Origin: Paenibacillus terrae
GTDB taxonomy: Bacteria > Bacillota > Bacilli > Paenibacillales > Paenibacillaceae
Assembly (NCBI RefSeq): GCF_000943545.1
Contig: NZ_JTHP01000040.1
Span: forward strand, 1-58,663
Reading direction: 5' to 3'
Length of the DNA stretch: 58,663 nt
Part shown: positions 10,273-19,240 of the stretch, piece by piece
How the letters are laid out: each line of letters begins with the position of its first letter
Numbering within the stretch: the first letter of the stretch is position 1
Notes under the pieces: generated by a model
Database searches by the model: none
The model's input: the letters and a program-made list of their open reading frames with translations, nothing else
What the model was told of the DNA's origin: nothing
Program-made: the position numbers and the translations under genes

Positions 10273-10842
10273 TTGTCTATTAAACAAGACTTGCGTGTAC
10301 TACGAACGAAAAAATCTATCGAATGTGGATTTACAGAATTGCTAATCATGAGTTCCTTTTCCTCTATTACTGTTCAAGACATAGCGAATAAGGCGATGAT
10401 TAATCGGTCGACCTTTTATTTACATTTTCAAGATAAGTATGATCTTCTAGACAAGCTCGGGAATCGCATTATAGATGAGTTTTCCAGTTGCATTGAATTT
10501 GACGATATCAAACAATACAACAGCATTTTAAGAGTGGTGAGGCACATTCAAACTAATGCAACGACTTACAGGGCCTTAATTTCAATAAATACGGAAACAT
10601 TGAATTTTGCTGCCGAGATACAACGGATTTTTGAAAAATTATGCAAGAATTGGATTGCTCGGTATGAAATCAAAGAAAAATCTGAGGGGGCGGGTGAATA
10701 CTTTTTGCGTTTATTTACTTCATCCTGTCTGACAACGATTAAATGGTGGATTGAAGTAAACAATAATCTAACCGTAGATGAAGTGTCTGACTTGATCAAT
10801 CAGTGTTTTGAACAGGGAATGAATAATTCGTTTCGAATATAG
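10273..10842 (+). CDS. TetR-family regulator, probably of the CocE-type hydrolase
   Basis: TetR-type repressor of 189 residues with an N-terminal helix-turn-helix (ITVQDIANKAMINRSTFYLH) followed by the family's YDLLDKL helix and an all-helical ligand domain. Start: the AGGAGG at 10260-10265 lies eight bases before TTG 10273, and this beats an earlier in-frame TTG at 10243. The two candidate starts lie in a short near-repeat (TTGTCGATTAAA and TTGTCTATTAAA). It is divergent from the hydrolase gene across a 151-base region, which suggests local control of that gene. Confidence 0.85.
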   Translation: MSIKQDLRVLRTKKSIECGFTELLIMSSFSSITVQDIANKAMINRSTFYLHFQDKYDLLDKLGNRIIDEFSSCIEFDDIKQYNSILRVVRHIQTNATTYRALISINTETLNFAAEIQRIFEKLCKNWIARYEIKEKSEGAGEYFLRLFTSSCLTTIKWWIEVNNNLTVDEVSDLINQCFEQGMNNSFRI

Positions 10843-10901
10843 AAATGGTTTACTGCTATATTGTTTGTTTTATAGCTAGTAGAGCTTTTAGAAAAATTAA
10901 G

Positions 10902-10937
10902 GCAACCGTCCCCTACAGAATTCTGAGGAACGGTTGC
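10902..10937 (-). terminator. Hairpin between TetR gene and gene remnant
   Basis: GCAACCGT (10902-10909) pairs with ACGGTTGC (10930-10937). The minus-strand side continues TTAATTTTT, so it best serves the minus-strand remnant ending at 10956 and may also stop the TetR transcript. Confidence 0.5.
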
Positions 10938-10955
10938 TAATTAATAGATGTCTAT

Positions 10956-11189
10956 TTAGTTTTGTCTATGTGACAAGGGTATGACCCAAAATACTTTTTG
11001 CAATACTCCTTTGAGTATATCCTCTGCTTCTCCACTTTCGATCATTTCCAGTGTGATTTTTTTACATACGCCGCCTGAAACAATACCAGCTGCCATTTCT
11101 GTGTCACCCCAAGTGTCAGCGTGGAAATCTACAGGGCCTGTTACTCTTAATACTAAATGAAGATCGTATTTTATGAAGACTACGATCCA
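10956..11189 (-). pseudogene. C-terminal remnant of an unrecognised protein
   Basis: A minus-strand open stretch of about 77 codons reads like real protein (RVTGPVDFHADTWGDTEMAA, then KKITLEMIESGEAEDILKGV) but has no start codon in frame and is preceded by a stop at 11190-11192. A strong AGGAGG site just upstream feeds a different frame. It looks like the surviving end of a truncated gene. I cannot name the family with confidence. Confidence 0.45.
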
Positions 11190-11334
11190 CTAAACTCCTC
11201 CTGATATATATTTTTCTTGATCGTGAATTTTACCTCAGTTTGAAAAACTGAAAATTAACTGAGTCTTGAACGAAGTAAATGCAAGGATAACTAAATTCTA
11301 GGTCACATAATTTACAAGATGTTTGCAGCATTAA

Positions 11335-11375
11335 ACCAAAACAGCCTGGACCCTCTTATTCAGGACCCAGGCTGT
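11335..11375 (-). terminator. Terminator of the EthD/nitronate monooxygenase operon
   Basis: ACAGCCTGG (11341-11349) pairs with CCAGGCTGT (11367-11375). The minus-strand transcript continues into TTTTGGTTT, about 90 bases after the EthD-like gene ends. Confidence 0.65.
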
Positions 11376-11465
11376 ATAACGTTTCTATTTTGACCATTCG
11401 AGCAGTATGTCTGTCGGAGCGAATTATTCTCCATCTGCCTTTTTAAAAATTGTGAGTGGATCCGT

Positions 11466-12167
11466 CTACAAGAAAAATGTCGCAGATTGATTGATAAAAT
11501 CGCCCTTTCTTTGAGCAATCAATGCCAGTTCAGATTGATACATTCTAAACGCCGCTGTAGTATCGAACCACATGGTAGCCACTCCATCATAAGATATGGT
11601 TTCTGTTGAACCGAAGTAATTTGATTCTCCGGCAGATATTTGTACATTGTTAATAAATCTTCTCAATTGATTTCTCACAGCTTCGTGACTCGCCATAATC
11701 TCATTATGGGCTTCAAACCACAAACGATTAAACTCCTCACTACTCAAGGTATCGTTCTTCTTGATAAAATAAAAGATCTTAATGCCACCAGGTGAAGGAT
11801 TGGTCACCTCCACCTCCTGTTCGGTGACTAAAAAGGGTAACGATTTCCCGAGATCACTAAAATTAGGCCCATCAGGACCAACTACTTTGTGTACATACGG
11901 ATCGGAAAATGTTTTGGCCAGAGCCTCGGTATCTTCAAAATACAATTCAGTGACGGAGTCTCTCCCATATACAATTTTATATCCACCTTCTAGCACATCA
12001 CTTTTAGCACCATATGCAGCATCATATACATAATTTTGTATATATTCACTTATGCCCAAGGGATTGGAGGATGTGATTTTATATCCATGAATATGCTTTA
12101 CATAATCAATAAACTCTTCATGCGTCATATCAGGTCTTCTTGTGACTATTGCCATTTGTTTAATCAT
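11466..12167 (-). CDS. EthD-domain / dimeric alpha-beta-barrel protein
   Basis: Protein of 233 residues made of two repeats of the EthD/dimeric alpha-beta-barrel type: an N-terminal one with MAIVTRRPDMTHEEFIDYV and a C-terminal one with IFYFIKKNDTLSSEEFNRLW. Such proteins often accompany oxidative degradation pathways as small-ligand binding or lyase-type proteins; the role here is unknown. An earlier TTG at 12200 overlaps the upstream gene, but GGAGG seven bases before ATG 12167 fixes the start. It is transcribed with the nitronate monooxygenase gene 29 bases upstream. Confidence 0.75.
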   Translation of the reverse strand: MIKQMAIVTRRPDMTHEEFIDYVKHIHGYKITSSNPLGISEYIQNYVYDAAYGAKSDVLEGGYKIVYGRDSVTELYFEDTEALAKTFSDPYVHKVVGPDGPNFSDLGKSLPFLVTEQEVEVTNPSPGGIKIFYFIKKNDTLSSEEFNRLWFEAHNEIMASHEAVRNQLRRFINNVQISAGESNYFGSTETISYDGVATMWFDTTAAFRMYQSELALIAQRKGDFINQSATFFL

Positions 12168-12196
12168 TGCCGGTTCCTCCACTATTGTCAAAATAG

Positions 12197-13171
12197 TCAA
12201 ATTTCAAACTTTGTGATATGAGATACGGTTTCATGATATCCACGGATCACATCATTCATAATGTCCTTAGCAGTCCTAATCTCTTTGACTAATGGAACGA
12301 TTTGTCCTGCCATTACAGCCCCCTTCTCATGGACATCGCCTTCGAGCATGGCTTTCCGTAATGAGCTTTCAGCTACAGCCTTCAGTTTTATAGCTGCGTC
12401 TGCTTTAGGAAAGCTATTTTCTATATCAATCATTTCATCCGAAAGCTTGTTCTTTAGCTGCCTACATGGTTCATCTGTACAAGTTCCAGTAATCACCGTC
12501 TGCATATCATCTGCTGAAATCATGATGTCCTTCACGTTTTGATGCACAGGGGTCTCCTCTGCACACATGAAAATCGTTCCCATCTCAATTCCTTCAGCAC
12601 CAAGGGCTATCGCTGCCGCCATTCCTCTTCCGTCTGCAATTCCACCCGACGCTATAATCGGGATCGATAGCGCATCCGCAGCTTGCGGAACCAACACAGT
12701 TGTAGCTTCATAAGACGTATGTCCTCCTCCCTCCCATCCTTTTACGATCACTACATCAGCTCCTGCTCTTTCCGCAGTAACGGCGTCTTGAATCGTACTT
12801 GCCTTTACAACTACTTTTAAGCCAGCTTCATGCCATTTCGCAAAGTATATTTTAGATAGCTCCAGATCAAGCCCGATTAACGTATCTGCATAAATGACTG
12901 CCGGTCTCTCCTCCAGCGCAATCTTAGTTACATGATCCAACAATTCAGAATTCATAATGACATTGATCCCAAAGGGCTTATCTGTTAAATATCTTGTCGC
13001 AATAATCTGTTCTTTGATAAAATCAATAGGAGCAAATCCGACACCCAACACTCCCAGGCCTCCACTTTCAGACACAGCAGCTACTAATGGGGCGGTAGAC
13101 ACCCAAGCCATGGGTCCTTGGATAATAGGTTTATCAATTCCTAAAACCTTGCACACGCGATTATTAGACAT
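12197..13171 (-). CDS. Nitronate monooxygenase (2-nitropropane dioxygenase family)
   Basis: FMN-dependent TIM-barrel enzyme of 324 residues. Family marks include the N-terminal KPIIQGPMAWVSTAPLVAAV, VVIVKGWEGGGHTS around 140-155, and the phosphate-binding stretch IIASGGIADGRGMAAAIALG. It should oxidise alkyl nitronates to carbonyl compounds and nitrite; some relatives act on other nitro or enoyl substrates. ATG 13171 has AAGGAAG upstream. It forms an operon with the EthD-like gene and is divergent from a TetR regulator, so the pair may detoxify a nitro compound (inference). Confidence 0.88.
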   Translation of the reverse strand: MSNNRVCKVLGIDKPIIQGPMAWVSTAPLVAAVSESGGLGVLGVGFAPIDFIKEQIIATRYLTDKPFGINVIMNSELLDHVTKIALEERPAVIYADTLIGLDLELSKIYFAKWHEAGLKVVVKASTIQDAVTAERAGADVVIVKGWEGGGHTSYEATTVLVPQAADALSIPIIASGGIADGRGMAAAIALGAEGIEMGTIFMCAEETPVHQNVKDIMISADDMQTVITGTCTDEPCRQLKNKLSDEMIDIENSFPKADAAIKLKAVAESSLRKAMLEGDVHEKGAVMAGQIVPLVKEIRTAKDIMNDVIRGYHETVSHITKFEI

Positions 13172-13295
13172 AGGAGCACTTCCTTTATATGTTTTAAAAC
13201 ACTTGACATTTCTATGATTAAGCTATTCCTAGCCTGAAACTCCTGAAAGAATTAATAGTTTTTTCGGTTCGGTTTTTGTTGCTATACTTATGCAG

Positions 13296-13328
13296 TATGT
13301 ATACATATGCTTGAAGAGAAGTATACTT
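13296..13328. promoter_or_regulatory. Candidate TetR operators
   Basis: Two short palindromes with a shared GTATAC core, TATGTATACATA (13296-13307) and AAGTATACTT (13319-13328), lie between the divergent monooxygenase and TetR genes. Their spacing of about two helical turns fits a TetR-type operator. Binding is inferred. Confidence 0.4.
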
Positions 13329-13401
13329 TTACGGCATTATTAATGAAAGAATCAATTTTCTACTAATGTATATTTAAACTACAACAAAGGGTGAAGTGTA
13401 G

Positions 13402-13968
13402 ATGAAATATAATGAAGAAGTTAAAGATCTCCGTGTCAGAAGGACACATACGTTTCTTTGGAATGCACTAGAGGAGCTTCTTCTTTATCCGAGGAAAGAT
13501 TTCAACTCAATCACCGTTAAGGATATATGCGAAAAGGCAATGGTGCATCGAACTACATTTTACAAGCATTTCGTGGACAAATATGACTTATTAAATTTAG
13601 GTTTTTTACAATTTCAGGATGAATTGAGGAAAAACAGCTTAGAAGAACGTATACAAAAACCGTTTCAAACTATTGAGAAGAACTCTAAACGAAAAATGTT
13701 AGATATGATTGTCTTAAAACAGAAAAAAGATGATACTCTAATGAATCTTTTGAAAAATCATATTAAGGAAATTCTCATGCTTGATTTCATAGAATTAAAT
13801 CAAAGAGGCAAAAATTTCACAGTCCCTCTTGAAATCATTGCGGAGTTTTATGCCAGCGTTATTTCTTCCCTTAATATATGGTGGATTCAAAATAGCAGGG
13901 ATGTATCGGCTGTTCAAATGGATGAATATTTTAATCAAATGATTAATAAGAGCATATTTTCAATTTGA
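13402..13968 (+). CDS. TetR-family regulator next to nitronate monooxygenase
   Basis: TetR-type protein of 188 residues: helix-turn-helix at about 33-60 (ITVKDICEKAMVHRTTFYKH) followed by the KYDLLNLGF helix and a C-terminal TetR_C-like domain. It resembles the TetR protein at 10273 in layout, as both carry an R.T..TF/FY.HF..KYDLL pattern, so the two may be distant paralogs. ATG 13402 follows AAAGGGTGA. It likely represses the divergent monooxygenase operon. Confidence 0.85.
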   Translation: MKYNEEVKDLRVRRTHTFLWNALEELLLYPRKDFNSITVKDICEKAMVHRTTFYKHFVDKYDLLNLGFLQFQDELRKNSLEERIQKPFQTIEKNSKRKMLDMIVLKQKKDDTLMNLLKNHIKEILMLDFIELNQRGKNFTVPLEIIAEFYASVISSLNIWWIQNSRDVSAVQMDEYFNQMINKSIFSI

Positions 13969-14375
13969 AAATCAGCTAAACAAAGCTTCAGAAATTGCGG
14001 AAAAGAATGGTTATATATTGAGTATCTTTGATCTTATTCATCATTTGAAAGAAACAGCTGCATCTTTTGACATCCATCCAACTTGTAACTATATTTGTTT
14101 CAAATAATAGCTACATCAAATTTCACAAAACAAGGCACTCCCATCTTATCTATAAATATAGATATCAGGAGGCTCGAAATCATGGACATGATATTTAGCA
14201 CCACACCGCATAAAAGAATCATTTATCCTCAGCCTCATAATCCTCATTCTCCGTCTTGAAAAAGCTTAGTAATTCTTGAGATAGATTTCTAATTATTACT
14301 TCACTAGAGAGATTTATTGGCGCGAATAAATTCACTTTTAATTTTCTAAGAAATATTTGGATCGGCTACACTCTT
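13969..14375. other. Gene-free stretch with short coding debris
   Basis: No intact gene. A frame at about 13966-14110 (QLNKASEIAEKNGYILSIFD) reads like a protein end without a start. A 25-codon frame at 14182-14259 (starting MDMIFSTTPHKRIIYPQPH) has a GGAGG site and then stops at once. Both look like truncated leftovers beside the insertion sequence. Confidence 0.3.
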
Positions 14376-14440
14376 CTAGACAGAAAAATTGTGGTCTAAT
14401 ATAGTAGACTACAGACCAACCTAGGAGGAGCAAACGGATC

Positions 14441-14661
14441 ATGACAAAAAAAGAAAGACGTACCTTTAGCGCTGAATTTAAAGCGCAGATGGTTCAGCTC
14501 TATCAAAGTGGCAAAGCACGAAAGGATATCATTCAAGAAAAGAGAAAGACAACCGGACTCCAGAGGAATTAGAACTGATCGAACTTCGAAAACAGAACAA
14601 GTAACTGCTCATGGAGAATGACATTTTAAAACAAGCCGCGCTGATCATGGGACGAAAGTAA
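14441..14661 (+). pseudogene. IS3 orfA remnant
   Basis: Begins MTKKERRTFSAEFKAQMVQL like an IS3-family OrfA helix-turn-helix protein. It then loses the middle of the domain by an internal deletion that shifts frame, and resumes as DNRTPEELELIELRKQNK. A stop (TAA, probably from CAA) interrupts the leucine-zipper part before LLMENDILKQAALIMGRK. It cannot make a working OrfA. Confidence 0.8.
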
Positions 14662-15502
14662 ATGTCATTCGCCAGAATAAACATAAATACTCGGTATCAG
14701 CCATGTGCGACGTCCTAAAACTCCCTAGAAGCACGTATTATTATGAAGAAAACAAAGTGGAAGTGACATCGGAGGATGAGCTTCCCTCCTGATTATGGAT
14801 ATTTTTCAAAGCAGCCGCCAAAACTACGGTACGCGTAAGATTAAAAAAGAGCTGTACCAGCAAGGCTTTACGGTATCCAGGCGGAGAATTGGACGAATCA
14901 TGAATCAATACGGGTTGGTTTCCTCGTATACGGTCGCTCAGTACAAGCCTCATCCCACGAGATGCAATGAAGCCAAGCAAGCGAATGTAATGGACCGGAG
15001 ATTTGAACAAGAGCAGGCGTTATCTGTCGTCGTAAGCGATCTGACGTACGTTAGAGTAGGTTCATATTGGAATTACGTATGCTTCTTTGTGGATCTGTTT
15101 AACCGCGAAATTATCGGTTACAGTGCGGGGGCACACAAGGATGCCAAGCTAGTTTACCGTGCTTTGGCTTCGATTAAGGGCAACCTGAATGACATTCAGC
15201 TCTTCCACACCGATCGAGGCAATGAATTCAAGAATAAGCTCATCGACGATGCGCTGGAGACTTTTCAGATTGGGCGTTCCTTAAGTATGAAAGGCTGCCC
15301 CTATGGCAACACCGTTGCGGAAGCCGCGTTTAAAATTTTCAAAACAGAGTTTGTGAAGAAACGTCATTTTGAAAGTCTTGCTGAGCTAACCACAGAATTA
15401 CATGACTATGTACACTGGTTTAACCATATTCGGATTTACGGTTCTCTGGATTACTTGAGTCCGGCCGAGTTCAAGCAGAGGCACCACAAAAAAATTGTCT
15501 AG
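14662..15502 (+). pseudogene. IS3 orfB transposase, frameshifted
   Basis: Reads VIRQNKHKYSVSAMCDVLKL, meets a stop near 14790, and continues in another frame from 14795 as DIFQSSRQNYGTRKIKKELY to the end. The downstream part keeps the rve integrase core with its catalytic triad visible: Asp in VVSDLTYV, Asp in FHTDRGNEF and Glu in FKIFKTEF. Ribosomal frameshift regulation in IS3 elements happens at the orfA/orfB join, not here, so this is a lesion. Confidence 0.8.
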
Positions 15503-15775
15503 CCGTCTCTGTGTCAGGTTCTAGTCAGTTGTTTCTTTAGTTCAACTTATATAGCAACATAGGTTTAAACTTTTTCATACAGTAAAACCTACTAGAATAT
15601 CGTTATGATTACCTAATAATTCTACTATTCCAAGCGTGTCGAAGTAAGGGGAAACTTGTCCTGCTAAGAAATATTCTATCAGATTTTGGCAGATAGAATC
15701 CTTATCTTATCCAGTTCCCCGGTTATCACTAGGGCTTATGGATCAAATATCAGTATCTTTGCCACCTTCAGCACA

Positions 15776-15823
15776 CATTGCCATTGCCATTGCCATTGGC
15801 ATTGGCATTGGCATTGGCATTGG
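15776..15823. repeat. Hexanucleotide tandem repeat
   Basis: Eight 6-bp units in a row: three CATTGC then five CATTGG, with a degenerate CATTTC at 15824-15829. They run straight into the hairpin at 15828. The change of one base between unit sets suggests expansion in two steps. Confidence 0.85.
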
Positions 15824-15827
15824 CATT

Positions 15828-15860
15828 TCGTTGCAAGCCGTGCGCCACGGCTTGCAACGA
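15828..15860. repeat. Perfect 15-bp hairpin with 3-base loop
   Basis: 15828-15842 is the exact inverse complement of 15846-15860, around the loop CGC. The outer part lies at the point where homology to a GH42 gene fragment stops, so the hairpin appears to have been made at a break or repair junction. Confidence 0.85.
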
Positions 15861-16005
15861 GGACAGTTTGTGCATGCCCGGCTGCCAGTCGGTCAGGCTC
15901 GGCGTGCTTTCCATCAACAGGAACGGCGGCTCCTTGATAGAACGAAACAGATCGTGATAGAACGCGACGAATGCTCCCAGTTTATGTTGCGCCTGCGGTT
16001 GATTC
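15839..16005 (-). pseudogene. Fragment of a GH42 beta-galactosidase gene
   Basis: On the minus strand about 55 codons read FYHDLFRSIKEPPFLLMEST and then PSLTDWQPGMHKLSSLQAVA. This matches the glycoside hydrolase 42 region around the nucleophile Glu (in MEST) and the following QAVAHG motif. It stops dead after AVAHG, where the hairpin begins, and has a stop just before NQPQAQ. It is GC-richer than its surroundings. The rest of the gene is absent. Confidence 0.65.
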
Positions 16006-16260
16006 TAAGGGGCAAACTCCAGTTACGGCTACCCAATCGTCCGTTACTACGGAGTAATCCCAAGCGCTTGATAGTAAATACCCTACCAGCAGCATTAAGT
16101 TGATAGGGTATTTTTAGTTTTATAGAAAACACAAAATCGACAACAATAGTGGCTGGTTCATAATCTTTTGTGCTAAAATAGTTGGAATTAATCTCAAAAA
16201 AAGTTATATTAGGATATATATATTATCTTTAGTATAAGAAAAAAAGGAGGAATATTCTAA

Positions 16261-17565
16261 ATGGATGTACGAAGCTGTTTGCAACAAGGATGGAAGGTAG
16301 GCTTATGTATGTTGTTGTTGTGGGTATGGATGATGGGGGCTGTAACAGCGGGTGAAGCCGGAGCACAACCGGTGTTCCCGGGAGCCGTGGGATACGGGAC
16401 TGACACTCCAGCAGGCCGGGGAGGAAAGGTAATCAAAGTGACCAACCTGAACAATGACGGACCAGGCTCATTTCGTGCGGCATTAGAAACCAAGGGACCG
16501 CGGATTATTGTATTTGAAGTCGGCGGTGTCATAAATCTAGAAAAGGAGCGTCTTGAGCTGAGAGAACCCTACGTGACCATCGCAGGTCAGACGGCCCCCT
16601 CCCCTGGCATTACATTCATCCAGGGAGGTTTGCAGATCAGAACGCATGATGTGTTGATGCAGCATGTCCGGTTTCGGATGGGCAACGGTGACAGCACTCA
16701 AGGTGCAGGCTTTGAGCCAGATGTATCCACTTACGGAGCCTCCGCTTATAACATTGTCATTGACCATTGCTCCTTTTCATGGGGAGTGGATGAGAACATG
16801 TCCTTCTCAGGTCCTCGTACCAGCGGAACCAAGGCGACTACCCACCGTGTAACACTCAGCAACAGTATTATCGCCGAGGGCCTGTATAATTCCGTTCATG
16901 AGAAGGGCCCCCATTCCATGGGCACGCTCGTTCATGACTACGTCCAGGACGTGGCAGTCATCGGAAACCTTTATGCCCATAACATGGAACGTAATCCGTG
17001 GTTCAAAGCATTCTCAACGGGCGTAATTGTTAATAATGTCATTTATAATCCGGGAAAATGGGCTATTCGACTCGGATTCGTGGAGAATGAATGGGCGAAT
17101 ACGGGGATCAAACCGGAGGGCCCTAGAGTCAGTATCGTCGGGAATTACATGCAGCATGGAGTAGATACGATTAAAGGGTTAGGAATTGTCGGAACGAACA
17201 GTAAAAGCGGCTGGGCTTACCTCAAAGATAATCTTGCTTATGACCGAAATGGTAAGTCAGTCCCGCTGACTTTTGGCGGAATTCAGGAGCTTGACAATCC
17301 ACCTGTTTGGGTTGAAGGACTTGAAGCACTAGCTGCCTCGGCAGTAGTAAAGGAGGTCACTGAGCATGCAGGAGCAAGGCCGGAGGACCGGGATGCAACA
17401 GATCAACGAATTATCTCCGATTTTCTGGCTGGTAGAGGAAAGATAATTGATAGTCAGGAAGATGTAGGGGGATACCCAGATGTTCCAGCGACCTACCGTG
17501 CTTTAAATGTACCTGACCACAGCATTGACGAATGGTTGTATCAATTTTCAGTTGAGTTGGAGTAG
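16261..17565 (+). CDS. Secreted pectate lyase-like protein (polysaccharide lyase family 1 type)
   Basis: Protein of 434 residues with an N-terminal signal peptide (hydrophobic LCMLLLWVWMMGAVTAG, likely cleaved near residues 34-38). It then has a right-handed beta-helix pectate-lyase region: GYGTDTPAGRGGKVIKVTNL, VFEVGGVI, ITIAGQTAPSPG-like VTIAGQTAPSPG, and IDHCSFSWGVDENMS with probable calcium-site Asp residues. It should be exported and cleave pectin or polygalacturonate by beta-elimination. ATG 16261 follows AAAGGAGG. It stands alone among decayed genes and is the only intact gene between 14.4 and 18.7 kb. Confidence 0.85.
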   Translation: MDVRSCLQQGWKVGLCMLLLWVWMMGAVTAGEAGAQPVFPGAVGYGTDTPAGRGGKVIKVTNLNNDGPGSFRAALETKGPRIIVFEVGGVINLEKERLELREPYVTIAGQTAPSPGITFIQGGLQIRTHDVLMQHVRFRMGNGDSTQGAGFEPDVSTYGASAYNIVIDHCSFSWGVDENMSFSGPRTSGTKATTHRVTLSNSIIAEGLYNSVHEKGPHSMGTLVHDYVQDVAVIGNLYAHNMERNPWFKAFSTGVIVNNVIYNPGKWAIRLGFVENEWANTGIKPEGPRVSIVGNYMQHGVDTIKGLGIVGTNSKSGWAYLKDNLAYDRNGKSVPLTFGGIQELDNPPVWVEGLEALAASAVVKEVTEHAGARPEDRDATDQRIISDFLAGRGKIIDSQEDVGGYPDVPATYRALNVPDHSIDEWLYQFSVELE

Positions 17566-17753
17566 TCCTTAATGCTCTTCAACAATATCTATCACAGTCC
17601 AGCATTCTGAATTGGGTACATCCCAAGATTATAGGTATCTGATGTCCTATGAAAAGATCTGCTCAATCGTTTTTCGAGTAAATGGTCTCCATATAATGAA
17701 TAGCGATCTGTAATGATTCGATCCAGTTCATACGGTTAATCACTCCTTGATTT
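17566..17753. other. Non-coding gap after the pectate lyase
   Basis: No gene or clear terminator is seen. The stretch leads into a decayed ABC ATPase on the other strand. Confidence 0.3.
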
Positions 17754-18196
17754 CTATAATAGACGCTCTCTAATTCCCACCTTGTCCAGCATCTGAATGG
17801 CAAGATGAGCTGCAGCTTTCTTCTTCAATTGCAAATGGAGCATAATCATTTCGACTAACTGGTTTCCTATGGTGAACAAAGGATTAAGTAAAGTCATTGG
17901 TTTTTGGAATATAAAAGGAGTTTCTTTCCTTTTTGACTGTTGCATCTCCCAGTCGAGAATCTCCCTGGCATTCCTGCCACTGAAATCCAATTGTCCGCGC
18001 TGAATTTTCCGGCTGCGCCCAGCAAGTTTACCAAAACCAATGAAGTAATACTTTTACCACTTCCAGACTCGCCGACATTATCAAGTACCTCCCCCTTGCG
18101 CACTGCAAAACTGATATCGTCAACAGGAGTTACATCACCTGAAGAATTATCATAGGTTAGGCTGAGATGACAGACTTTTAACAGTAATGGGCAGTG
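17754..18196 (-). pseudogene. Broken OppD/DppD-type peptide ABC transporter ATPase
   Basis: The minus strand carries LLKVCHLSLTYDNSSGDVTP, then VGESGSGKSITSLVLVNLLG with an intact Walker A, then in another frame FIFQKPMTLLNPLFTIGNQL with the Q-loop of Opp/Dpp ATPases, ending KVGIRERLL. At least one frameshift (about 17900-17990) separates the parts. The signature motif, Walker B and C-terminus are lost, as is the start. No partner permease is nearby. Confidence 0.7.
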
Positions 18197-18702
18197 TAAC
18201 CGTTGATGAAGTTCCTCAGTCAGCAGCAGACCCCTGACAAGTATTTCGGTTGGAACTCTGTTTGGAGGAGCTTCTTAGACGGTAACCTCCAGCGTTACCA
18301 TCATTCTGTTTCACTTGTTCATTATCTCCAAACTTCTTTAAAACCAATAGGCGCAGTACGTAAATAACTGCGCCGGATAACTTTTTGTGATAGGCATAGG
18401 AACGGAAAAAGACGAATATCAACCGACGGATAACTCACTCTTGTTGCCAACGCAAAAACACCTCCAAAGTTGTCCTCCACATCTTACGACATGGAAGCAT
18501 TTTCTTGAAGGTGTTTTAATTTGTCTCATGCTATAGGATCAGTTCCACGTTTTAGATCATCTTAACAGATGTCTTTTTACGTTCCTACCTTGAAAGAATA
18601 ATATCAATATAGCGACTTTTTAAGCGACCATTTTCTTTTCCTACGACATGTAAGGATTTGTTTTAACTTTATTATTACAAAAACGAAGTCAGAACATTTT
18701 CG
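18197..18702. other. Gap with possible MarR-gene terminator
   Basis: No convincing gene. A near-perfect inverted repeat (AAAACACCT near 18455 with AGGTGTTTT near 18509-18517) has a large loop and a minus-strand T run. It could end a minus-strand transcript but is 190 bases from the MarR stop. Confidence 0.3.
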
Positions 18703-19140
18703 CTATTTTGTTGTATTTTCAACCATAATACTCAACACATGTTTGAATGTCTCAAGATCGTCCTTGGAGATACCTGCGATTGTATCATTTTTGAACTTTT
18801 CGGCAATTGGCACTAAATCGAGACATACCTTTACGCCCTTATCGGACAATTCTAACTGCTTGACTCGTTTATCTGTATTAGTAGCGGAGCGATATAAAAG
18901 CCCATCGAATTCCAGTTTTTGAAGCAAACGGACTACGCTCGGTTCTTTAATCGACATTTTTTCTGCTAGTTCTCGCTGGGTAATGGATTCATGAATATAG
19001 ATGTAATACATAGCGATCCATTGACTCCTGGTGATGTGGTAGGGTCGAAACTCTTTCTCCAATGCTTCCGCAAAGACTTTCCCACTACGGTTTGTAACAA
19101 AAGCAAGGCAATCCTCTATATTAAACAATAGACACACCAA
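18703..19140 (-). CDS. MarR-family regulator
   Basis: Winged-helix protein of up to 145 residues with the MarR core ITQRELAEKMSIKEPSVVRL and the wing LYRSATNTDKRVKQLELSDKG. The start is uncertain: the frame opens at TTG 19140, a GTG follows at once, and no strong ribosome site is visible. An 8-bp palindrome (CATTTCAC, five bases, GTGAAATG) at 19200-19220 lies in its promoter and shares TTTCACAA with boxes at the OsmC/lipoamide dehydrogenase promoter. It therefore probably represses itself and that operon in response to an oxidant or phenolic compound (inference). Confidence 0.8.
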   Translation of the reverse strand: MVCLLFNIEDCLAFVTNRSGKVFAEALEKEFRPYHITRSQWIAMYYIYIHESITQRELAEKMSIKEPSVVRLLQKLEFDGLLYRSATNTDKRVKQLELSDKGVKVCLDLVPIAEKFKNDTIAGISKDDLETFKHVLSIMVENTTK

Positions 19141-19199
19141 CCAATCCCAACAGTTTTATCTCCGTGTATTTCTCCTCTATTCTTAGTATGATAGCAAAC

Positions 19200-19220
19200 A
19201 TTTCACTTTTTGTGAAATGG
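19200..19220. promoter_or_regulatory. Candidate MarR operator
   Basis: A perfect inverted repeat CATTTCAC-TTTTT-GTGAAATG lies between the lipoamide dehydrogenase stop and the MarR gene on the same strand. It may act as MarR operator or as a weak hairpin ending the upstream transcript. Confidence 0.45.
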
Positions 19221-19240
19221 TATGGCTACATCAGCGTGTT

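Larger units (their letters stand above)
14376..15502 (+). mobile_element. Decayed IS3-family (IS150-group) insertion sequence
   Basis: Related ends at 14376-14395 and, inverted, 15483-15502 (14 of 20 bases match, both beginning CTAGACA) enclose orfA and orfB remnants of an IS3-type element of about 1.13 kb. No target duplication is evident. Both frames are broken, so the element cannot move by itself. It marks the start of a region full of gene fragments. Confidence 0.7.

Noticed and set aside
14741..15010. A minus-strand frame across the IS3 orfB
   Set aside because: Shadow of the transposase; composition follows the sense strand.
15776..15823. Tandem repeat as a CRISPR array
   Set aside because: Units are six bases with no spacers.
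15738..16103. A plus-strand open frame with Ile-Ala/Ile-Gly repeats
   Set aside because: The repeat arises from the six-base tandem array, and the rest is antisense to the GH42 fragment; no ribosome site.
18216..18422. A minus-strand 68-codon frame as a permease remnant
   Set aside because: No hydrophobic pattern or motif supports it.
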